From positions 1-9,499 of the forward strand of contig JAEZKN010000479.1 of NCBI GenBank assembly GCA_023415395.1: a DNA stretch of 9,499 nucleotides, read 5' to 3'. Below, in pieces: positions 1 through 4,765 of this stretch. The stretch comes from Actinomycetes bacterium (GTDB lineage: Bacteria; Actinomycetota; Actinomycetes; Propionibacteriales; Nocardioidaceae). Positions within the stretch are counted from its first letter, which is position 1, and every line of letters starts with the position of its first letter. The translations under genes and the position numbers were made by a program. The notes under the pieces are model-generated. The model saw only the letters and a program-made list of their open reading frames with translations. It searched no databases and was not told the DNA's origin.

Positions 1-72
1 ACCAAGAAGAGGGCCGGGCACCTGTTGGAGCAGGTCCCGGCCGCGATCCCGACCCCTGAGAGGGAGATCAAG

Positions 73-843
73 ATGAGCACCATCATGCCCGACGCGGTCC
101 GCGAGGGCCAGCGACTCACGCTCGACGACCTGCTCGCCGCGCCTCACGGAACCATCGTCAAGAGCCGGCCCGGCCTGTGGCACAAGGACCCCGACGGAAC
201 CTGGACGACGTACGGCAACGTCATCGCCGCGGACGGGGCCGTGTTCGTGACCTCCGAGCACCTCTCCGCGACATACGGCATCGAGGGCATCGAGCTCGTC
301 CACACGGCCCCGACGCCGACGCCGCCCGCGACGACCAGGGCCCCGCGCTGGGCCGCAGCGATCGGGCCGTGGCGGTCCACCGGCGGCGGCAACAGCTGGG
401 AGCGGGTGCTCCAGCACGACGTGACCGACGACATGGTCGTGTCGTGCTGGCAGACCTCTCCGGAGGCGGGGAAGGTCATCGAGACGACGCCCACCATCGA
501 CGGGTGGGGACTCACCCTGTTCGACGACACGTCGGGGACGGCAGCGCAGGAGGCGCGGCAGATCGCGTACTCCCTGCTCGCCGCGGCCGACATCATCGAC
601 GGCCCGTCCAGCGGCTCGGCAGACCACGTCCCGACGCAGTATCTGCTCGTGCAGGCGGTCCGCGCGCGGATCAAGGCCGCGCCGATCGGCCAGAACGAGG
701 TCGCGGTGGCAGCCGGGTACGGCACGAGCGAGTTCTCCGACTTCATGACCGGCAAGCGGGTCATGGACCTCGGCGACGTCGAACGGATCGCTCGCGCGCT
801 GGGTGTCGACCCGTTCGACCTGATGGTGGAGGCAGGCCGATGA
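73..843 (+). CDS. XRE-like helix-turn-helix protein, first visible gene of the operon
   Basis: A 256-residue protein from the ATG at 73. A purine-rich ribosome site (GAGAGGGAG, 58-66) lies 6 nt before it. The last ~60 residues (about 192-252) read as a Cro/CI-type helix-turn-helix: a 'QNEVAVAAGYG' first helix, 'SEFSDFMTGKR' in the recognition-helix position, then 'DVERIARALGVDPFDLM', typical of XRE proteins. The N-terminal ~100 residues contain 'HGTIVKSRPGLWHKDPDGTWTTYG', a short beta-rich pattern common in actinophage hypothetical proteins, followed by a Thr/Pro linker. The middle (100-175) is unrecognised. The same frame stays open to the left window edge with almost all G/C third codon positions, so the gene may begin outside the window. 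Its stop overlaps the next start (ATGA). A DNA-binding or regulatory role is inferred from the C-terminal domain only. Confidence 0.8.
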   Translation: MSTIMPDAVREGQRLTLDDLLAAPHGTIVKSRPGLWHKDPDGTWTTYGNVIAADGAVFVTSEHLSATYGIEGIELVHTAPTPTPPATTRAPRWAAAIGPWRSTGGGNSWERVLQHDVTDDMVVSCWQTSPEAGKVIETTPTIDGWGLTLFDDTSGTAAQEARQIAYSLLAAADIIDGPSSGSADHVPTQYLLVQAVRARIKAAPIGQNEVAVAAGYGTSEFSDFMTGKRVMDLGDVERIARALGVDPFDLMVEAGR

Positions 844-1277
844 GCGCCGAGGATCATGTTGCCGGCGCCGGCAACATGGTCGGCAACCCGCTCAACGACC
901 CGGCGATCGTCGGCTGGGCGGACCGCGTCCTGCGGGATCACGAGCTCGACCACGACACGGCACTGCTCCTCGCCGGCATGCTCAGCGAACTCGAGTCGCG
1001 CGGCATCGACCGCTACGACGCGACGGCATCGCTCGACCGGGTCGTGACGGCCGAGGGCCACGACCCGGCCGCGCACGAGCTCGCCCGGCGGACCGTCGAG
1101 GGACGGCACCGTCCGTCCGACGGCTTCGTCAACCTCACCGTCCGGCTCGTCCGCACGCAGGGTGCGGGGGTCATCGTCGAGGTCGGGCAGCACGAGCTCA
1201 GCGCCGCCGAGGCCCACGAGCTCGCCGACGCGATCGCTGAGCTCGCCGGCCTCGCGGAGGAGGCGGGAGAGGAGTGA
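840..1277 (+). CDS. Unknown 145-aa acidic protein
   Basis: It begins at the ATG overlapping the preceding stop (ATGA). GGAGG at 828-832 is 7 nt upstream. I do not recognise the family. Residues 20-90 look helical and acidic ('ADRVLRDHELDHDTALLLAGMLSELESRGIDRYDATASLDRVV'). Residues 96-142 form a strand-rich piece followed by 'LSAAEAHELADAIAELAGLAEEA', a C-terminal pattern seen in many small actinobacterial and phage proteins of unknown role. A 24-bp perfect palindrome covers codons 6-13. A second ATG at 876 (residue 13) could be used instead, but the coupled start has the better ribosome site. The stop overlaps the next gene by a GTGA. Its place between a regulator and the replication initiator suggests an early-region accessory function. 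Confidence 0.75.
   Translation: MSAEDHVAGAGNMVGNPLNDPAIVGWADRVLRDHELDHDTALLLAGMLSELESRGIDRYDATASLDRVVTAEGHDPAAHELARRTVEGRHRPSDGFVNLTVRLVRTQGAGVIVEVGQHELSAAEAHELADAIAELAGLAEEAGEE
855..878. repeat. 24-bp perfect palindrome at the start of the 840-1277 gene
   Basis: The half-site CATGTTGCCGGC is followed immediately by its exact reverse complement, with no spacer. It lies 12 nt after the ribosome-site/ATGA junction and encodes the HVAGAGNM stretch. It could be an operator for a dimeric regulator such as the XRE-like protein upstream, or an mRNA hairpin affecting translation of the second gene. The sequence supports the palindrome; the function is inference. Confidence 0.6.
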
Positions 1278-1519
1278 AGCCGCTGGAGGTGGTGCGCGCG
1301 ATGATCACCGACGCGCTCAGCACCGACCCTGTCGACCGGTACACCGCGGCGCGCGCTCGAGCGGCTCGGGAGAAGCCCGACCGGATGACGTTCCGGCCGG
1401 CGCGCCGCGCGCGCCGCAAGTCGGCGAAGCGCGATCAGCGGCGGGAGTACGTCGACCAGCTGCGAGAGCAGGGCTTCGACGCCGAGTACCTCGCGGACCG
1501 CTACGGGAGGCGCCGGTGA
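1274..1519 (+). CDS. Small basic unknown protein (81 aa)
   Basis: It starts at GTG 1274, overlapping the previous stop (GTGA), with GCGGGAGAGGA immediately upstream. The C-terminal half is strongly basic: a run 'RPARRARRKSAKRDQRREYVDQLREQGFDAEYLADRYGRRR' that is rich in Arg and predicted helical, so nucleic-acid binding is plausible. The final 'YVDQLREQGFDAEYLADRYG' could be a degenerate helix-turn-helix like those in small phage proteins, but this is weak. Its stop is overlapped by the GTG of the replication initiator gene, preceded by a strong GGGAGG. No family is recognised; a replication accessory role is inferred from position alone. Confidence 0.7.
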   Translation: MKPLEVVRAMITDALSTDPVDRYTAARARAAREKPDRMTFRPARRARRKSAKRDQRREYVDQLREQGFDAEYLADRYGRRR

Positions 1520-2367
1520 GCATGAAGGCCCTCACCGCCGCCGTGAGGTACATCGAGGCACAGCCCGCGGGTTCGCTCGCGGGCTGTGCCCCGGCCCTCC
1601 TGCTCGTGCTGGCCGACATCGCGAACGACGACGGTCGCGCGTTCCCGTCGTTGACGACGCTCGGGCGTCGAGTCAACCGCGGGGAGAGGGTGGTCCGGAG
1701 GACTGTGCTGGACCTCGTGCGAGCGGGCGTCATCAACGGCTCGGAGCGCCGCGGGACAACGACGATGTACGACCTGACCCCGGTCCTGCAGTGCACCCCG
1801 GAACTGCAGGACACCCCGGAACCCGGGTACCGGACCACCCCGGAACCACAGGACCCCCCACCCCGGTACCTGGGTTCCGGTGCCCCCGGTACTGCAGTAC
1901 CGGTAGAACCCTCACTAACCCTCACTGAACCCGAAGGTGAACCCACACACGCGCGCGTGAGCCAGGCCGTCACCGCACCGGATGCGTTCGAGGAGTTCTG
2001 GGCGGCGTACCCGCGGCGGACGGACAAGAAGCGCGCCCGGGTGGCGTGGGCGAAGGCGCTGCGGTCGCACGGCGCGGTGCAGATCGTCCAGTGGGCCCGG
2101 GCCTTCGCGGCGGACCCGAACCTTCCCGAGTCGCAGTTCGTGCCGCACCCGAGTACGTGGCTGAACGGCGAGCGGTGGACGGACCTGCCGCTGCCGGCGC
2201 GGCACCGGCCGCAGACCGCTCAGCAGGCCGTGCAGGCCAAGAACCTGCGCTCGTTGGAGCGCAACGTGCACGCCGTGCAGGCCGAGCTCAGCGAACGCGA
2301 GCGAGCCGGGCTCGCACTTCTCGACAACGCCTTGGCGCAGGAGCGCCGACAGATCGGAGGCCGCTGA
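1516..2367 (+). CDS. Phage-type replication initiator (winged-helix N-terminus, replisome-organizer C-terminus)
   Basis: A 283-residue protein starting at GTG 1516 (GGGAGG at 1505-1510, 5-nt spacing); ATG 1522 is a poorer alternative. Residues ~25-87 are a winged helix of the HTH_36 type: 'ALLLVLADIANDDGRAFPSLTTLGRRV', then a recognition helix 'ERVVRRTVLDLVRAGVI' and a wing 'SERRGTTTMYDL'. Residues ~88-150 are a Pro/Thr-rich low-complexity linker encoded by a repeat array (probable origin). Residues ~157-224 carry the phage replication signature 'FEEFWAAYPRRTDKKRARVAWAKAL' and 'VPHPSTWLNGERWTDLP'. Residues 235-282 form a likely coiled coil. The layout parallels lambda O, which binds iterons within its own gene and recruits the helicase machinery. 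Role in element replication: established for the family, inferred here. Confidence 0.88.
   Translation: MSMKALTAAVRYIEAQPAGSLAGCAPALLLVLADIANDDGRAFPSLTTLGRRVNRGERVVRRTVLDLVRAGVINGSERRGTTTMYDLTPVLQCTPELQDTPEPGYRTTPEPQDPPPRYLGSGAPGTAVPVEPSLTLTEPEGEPTHARVSQAVTAPDAFEEFWAAYPRRTDKKRARVAWAKALRSHGAVQIVQWARAFAADPNLPESQFVPHPSTWLNGERWTDLPLPARHRPQTAQQAVQAKNLRSLERNVHAVQAELSERERAGLALLDNALAQERRQIGGR
1557..1590. repeat. 13-bp perfect inverted repeat with 8-nt loop in the initiator gene
   Basis: GGCACAGCCCGCG (1557-1569) is followed by an 8-base spacer and its exact reverse complement (1578-1590). It lies inside the 5' part of the replication initiator gene, before the iteron-like array. It may be an autoregulatory operator for the initiator, an mRNA hairpin, or part of the origin. 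There is no T-run, so it is not an intrinsic terminator. Confidence 0.55.
1786..1926. other. Putative replication origin: iteron-like repeat array inside the initiator gene
   Basis: Three exact copies of CACCCCGGAAC lie at 1794-1804, 1812-1822 and 1836-1846. A variant CACCCCGGTAC is at 1859-1869 and a partial CCCCCGGTAC at 1883-1892. The first two copies sit in a tandem 18-bp unit that begins with CTGCAG (1786 and 1804). An inverted GGTTCCGG follows at 1873-1880, and CTGCAG recurs at 1892-1897 inside an 18-bp palindrome. The array ends with a tandem 10-bp repeat AACCCTCACT (1907-1916, 1917-1926), locally less GC-rich than the surroundings. It encodes only a Pro-rich interdomain linker. Iterons in the initiator gene next to a lower-GC stretch match lambda-type origins. 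Function is inferred. Confidence 0.6.
1886..1903. repeat. 18-bp perfect palindrome at the end of the iteron-like array
   Basis: CCGGTACTGCAGTACCGG is its own reverse complement. It combines the CTGCAG and CCGGTAC elements of the upstream repeats and lies just before the tandem AACCCTCACT pair. It is a candidate core site for initiator dimer binding or strand opening in the putative origin. Confidence 0.6.
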
Positions 2368-2369
2368 CC

Positions 2370-2876
2370 ATGTCGACCCTCGCCGAACGGACCGACCTGC
2401 AGGTGCTGCTGACCGCGGATGCCTCGCTGTACGGGTACGAGGTCAGCGACGTCATGCTCAACACGTTCCTGCGGTTCCTCGACGTCGGCGTGACGCGCGA
2501 CCAGATCGCTCGGGCGCTGGTCGACCACCGTCGCGAGTCCGACAGGCGGTTCACCCCTGCCGTGGTCAACGCCTGGGTGCGGCGCCAGCGGGCGGCGTCG
2601 AGCGCGCGACTGGCGTACCCGCCGCCGCAGTCGCTCGACGGCGACCCCCTGCGCGAGATCCCGTGGCTGCGCACGTACAACGACGCGGTCGAGGGCGGCG
2701 CGACCCCACAGGCGGCGTACGTGCTGGCGTGCCGAGCACACGGCTGCGATCCCGAGGCGGCGTTCCCGGACGATCTGGCCAAGCAGCGCGCGTACCGGGT
2801 GATCGAGCAGTACTCGGCGGACGCGCACGCTCGTCTGGCCGCTGCCACCCGCCCGGACGGCCCGGAGGCGGCATGA
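2370..2876 (+). CDS. Probable replication-associated protein of unknown family (168 aa)
   Basis: The start ATG 2370 lies 2 bp after the initiator stop, with GGAGG at 2356-2360. The protein appears to have two helical parts. Residues ~18-75 hold 'VMLNTFLRFLDVGVTRDQIARALVDHRRESDRRFTPAVVNAWVRRQRAA'; the pattern of a short helical unit followed by 'RRFTPAVVNAWVRR' is seen in small proteins next to phage replication genes. Residues ~92-155 hold 'PWLRTYNDAVEGGATPQAAYVLACRAHGCDP' and a final helix. No Walker A or other ATPase motif is present, so it is not a DnaC/DnaB-type helicase protein. Immediate adjacency to the initiator suggests a helicase-loading or primosome partner, but this is positional inference. 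The stop overlaps the WhiB-like gene (ATGA). Confidence 0.75.
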   Translation: MSTLAERTDLQVLLTADASLYGYEVSDVMLNTFLRFLDVGVTRDQIARALVDHRRESDRRFTPAVVNAWVRRQRAASSARLAYPPPQSLDGDPLREIPWLRTYNDAVEGGATPQAAYVLACRAHGCDPEAAFPDDLAKQRAYRVIEQYSADAHARLAAATRPDGPEAA

Positions 2877-3163
2877 ACTCGCACGCCGAGCTGTCCGCGA
2901 GCCTCGTCGACCTGCGCGCAGCGAGCCGGCCGGTCCCGTGCATGGACACCTCTGCCGAGGCTCGCAGGGCGTGGACCTCGGACGACCATGCCGAGCAGTC
3001 GATCGCTGCGCGTCTGTGCGCCGGCTGCGCAGGGCTGGCGGGCTGTCGGCGGTTCATCGAGGACCACCCCGACGAGTGGGGCGTCTACGCAGGGTCGACC
3101 GATCGCGAACGGCACAGGCGACCGGCACCGCGGCGAAGCCCGGAGGGAGCAGAAGCCGCGTGA
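2873..3163 (+). CDS. WhiB-like iron-sulfur transcription factor
   Basis: A 96-residue protein starting at the ATG of an ATGA overlap, with GGAGG at 2864-2868. Four cysteines occur in the WhiB arrangement: Cys23, then Cys49-x2-Cys52-x5-Cys58 ('CAGCAGLAGC'), the ligands of the [4Fe-4S] cluster. The turn motif 'EWGVYAGSTDRERHRR' (68-82) replaces the classic GVWGG and is followed by a basic C-terminal tail suited to DNA binding. Wbl proteins bind sigma-A region 4 and redirect or block transcription; phage-borne versions such as mycobacteriophage TM4 WhiB interfere with host WhiB2 and superinfection. Here it could switch expression of the element or of a co-infecting phage. The TGA stop is overlapped by the next GTG. 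Confidence 0.88.
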   Translation: MNSHAELSASLVDLRAASRPVPCMDTSAEARRAWTSDDHAEQSIAARLCAGCAGLAGCRRFIEDHPDEWGVYAGSTDRERHRRPAPRRSPEGAEAA

Positions 3164-3543
3164 CGGGCCGCGCCCGCGTCGAGATCGCCAGGGACGGCAG
3201 CCCGCGCCTCGTGATCGATGACGAGTGGACGCTGCTGGAGCTCGGTGGCCTGGTCGAGATGACGAACCGCGGGCGGCAGCGGCGTGGGTTGCTCCCGCTC
3301 GAGCACGCATCCAGCGTCGTCGCGCCCGCACGGGCCGCGGTCGCTCTGCTCGGGGTTGTGCAGTCGCAACCCTTCGACGCTCAGGCGGCCGCACCTGGTG
3401 GAGCGTGGATCACAACAGCAGAGGCAGCCAGGCGCATGGGGGTCAGCCCTCAGGCGATCACGAAGAGGGCTCGAGCCGGTTCGATCACGGCGACGAAGGC
3501 CGCGGGCTGCTGGTGGATCGACGCGAAGGAGACGGCACAGTGA
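3160..3543 (+). CDS. Helix-turn-helix (excisionase/MerR-type) protein with unknown N-terminal region
   Basis: A 127-residue protein from GTG 3160 (GTGA overlap; GGAGGGA at 3142-3148). Residues 83-124 are a HTH_17-type domain: 'WITTAEAARRMGVSPQAITKRARAGSITATKAAGCWWID', with the usual first helix, recognition helix, and a wing ending in a Trp/Ile strand. The first ~78 residues are unrelated to short excisionases: 'TGRARVEIARDGSPRLVIDDEWTLLELGGLVEMTNRGR' followed by a helix-rich part, possibly a dimerisation or partner-binding domain. Unlike the four very small proteins at the right end of the window, this one is longer and is co-transcribed with the replication genes. It could recognise the element's own DNA, for example in partition, replication control or packaging-site recognition. 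No specific function can be assigned. Confidence 0.78.
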   Translation: MTGRARVEIARDGSPRLVIDDEWTLLELGGLVEMTNRGRQRRGLLPLEHASSVVAPARAAVALLGVVQSQPFDAQAAAPGGAWITTAEAARRMGVSPQAITKRARAGSITATKAAGCWWIDAKETAQ

Positions 3544-4328
3544 GCATCGGGAACCCGTGGATCGAAGCGTGGAACAAGATCATCGGCGACGGCCTGGCGA
3601 CCGCGGAAGACGTGCTCTCGCGCACCGCGGTCCCCAGCTCCGCACGTGCCGCGTGGTACCCGGTGCGCGACGGTCTGCGCGAGATCCGCGACGAGATGCA
3701 GCTGCTGTCGCGGCAGGCGACCACGGCCTCGCTCAACCGCGACCTGTTCCCGCAGGCCCGGGTCCGGATGCTCAAGGAGTACCGCGAGCAGACTCGCGAG
3801 AAGATCGCTCCGAACGCGAGCGCGGTGACCGCGGCCGTCCAGCGCACGACCGAGATCCTGCGGGAGGCGTCCTCACCCCAGCGCCCTGAGCCGCACGACG
3901 CCGCACAGGAGACGGCGATCCTCGGCATCAAGGCTGACCTGCAGATGGTGCTCGCGCCGGCAGGAACGGGGCTCGACCTGACCGCACGTCTGCGCCGTCT
4001 CCTCGAGCGTGCCCTGCGCGACGGTGACACCCTGCGCGCCTGGGTCCTGTGCTCGCAGTGGGGCGAGGACTACCTGACCTCGCGCGACGCCGAGCAGTAC
4101 GTCTCCTCGTGGTCCATCTACCTGAGCGAGACGCTCTCGAAGTTCACGCCTGCCGGCCAGATCGGCGAGGTCCGCAGCGCGTACGACGACCTGACCAACC
4201 CCCAGACGGGCGCGAACGGGATCGTGCTCGCGATGAACACCCTGATCGACCGAGTCCTCAACGAGATGGTCGAGGCGGCGGTTCGAGCCGAAGGCAACGC
4301 GATCGTGCTCACTCCGTCGCTCACGTGA
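3540..4328 (+). CDS. Helical protein of unknown function (262 aa)
   Basis: It starts at GTG 3540 in a GTGA overlap, with a strong GAAGGAG (3525-3531) 8 nt upstream. No family is recognised. The sequence looks almost entirely alpha-helical and charged: 'NPWIEAWNKIIGDGLATAEDVLSR' at the N-terminus; a central basic helix 'RVRMLKEYREQTREKIAPNASAVTAAVQRTTEILRE' with a Pro-rich break near 'SSPQRPEP'; then 'IKADLQMVLAPAGTGLDLTARLRRLLERALRDGDTLRAWVLCSQWGEDYLTS' and a C-terminal helical bundle. There is no signal peptide, membrane segment or catalytic motif. It is the last gene before the operon's only noncoding gap, two genes before the tape measure. A virion-assembly, scaffold-like or capsid-interacting role is possible but unsupported by sequence. 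Confidence 0.75.
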   Translation: MSIGNPWIEAWNKIIGDGLATAEDVLSRTAVPSSARAAWYPVRDGLREIRDEMQLLSRQATTASLNRDLFPQARVRMLKEYREQTREKIAPNASAVTAAVQRTTEILREASSPQRPEPHDAAQETAILGIKADLQMVLAPAGTGLDLTARLRRLLERALRDGDTLRAWVLCSQWGEDYLTSRDAEQYVSSWSIYLSETLSKFTPAGQIGEVRSAYDDLTNPQTGANGIVLAMNTLIDRVLNEMVEAAVRAEGNAIVLTPSLT

Positions 4329-4426
4329 CCGGGGCGCACCCCCTCCCCCCTGGCGGCAGGGCCACCCCGAGGCATAGGGCCGATCTCTCCCCGACGTTTT
4401 TTCCACCACAGCCGGAAGGGAACCCA
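4329..4426. other. 98-bp noncoding gap inside the operon, C-rich then T6
   Basis: This is the only substantial gap between the ten + strand genes. It contains GGGGCGCACCCC (4331-4342), a short hairpin CCCTG-GCGG-CAGGG (4348-4361), a C-rich run, and TTTTTT (4396-4401) about 26 bp before the next start. The T-run is about 35 nt from the hairpin, so this is not a classic intrinsic terminator. No convincing -35/-10 pair is visible. It could hold a promoter, or a packaging/recognition site (inference). Confidence 0.4.
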
Positions 4427-4765
4427 ATGACCGCAGGAGAGCCGCACGAGGACGCGATGCGCGCCGGTGCCCGTCTCGCGGACATCGCACGAGCGCTCAG
4501 CGAGCCCCCGCCCGACGGCAAGGAACGAGTGCTGCGCCTGATCAACGAGGCCGCGGCGTCCCCCGGGGAGATCGCGTACCTGTGCGCCTGCCTCGTGGGC
4601 GTCTGGCAGGACACGGTCGTCGAGTGGGCGGGCGGCGACGTCGAGCGAGCGCGGCGGGCGTTCGCAGCCGCCGCGCCGCGTCTCGTCGCGGACGCCGCAG
4701 TCGTCGGGGCCGACGTCATCGTGCAGTCGATCCTCGACCGGGACGGGGAGGTGCTCGGTGTCTGA
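4427..4765 (+). CDS. Helical protein immediately upstream of tape measure (112 aa)
   Basis: The start ATG 4427 has GGAAGGG (4414-4420) 6 nt upstream. It is acidic and mostly helical, with 'AMRAGARLADIARALSEPPPDGKERVLRLINEAAASPGEIAYLCACLVGVWQDTVVEW' and 'DVERARRAFAAAAPRLVADAAVVGADVIVQSILD'. It overlaps the tape-measure gene by 8 bp in a different frame. In tailed phages the gene(s) just upstream of the tape measure encode tail assembly chaperones, usually as a -1 frameshift pair. Here there is one short ORF, and I see no persuasive slippery sequence or second chaperone ORF. It may be a minimal chaperone for the tape-measure protein. The family is not recognised and the assignment rests on position. 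Confidence 0.75.
   Translation: MTAGEPHEDAMRAGARLADIARALSEPPPDGKERVLRLINEAAASPGEIAYLCACLVGVWQDTVVEWAGGDVERARRAFAAAAPRLVADAAVVGADVIVQSILDRDGEVLGV

Noticed and set aside
144..1217. A 357-codon open frame on the minus strand
   Set aside because: It lies opposite two well-supported + strand genes with ribosome sites and an ATGA overlap, and has no recognisable motif.
4348..4401. Intrinsic terminator made of the small hairpin and T6 run
   Set aside because: The stem is only 5 bp and the T-run starts about 35 nt after it; the next gene follows directly.
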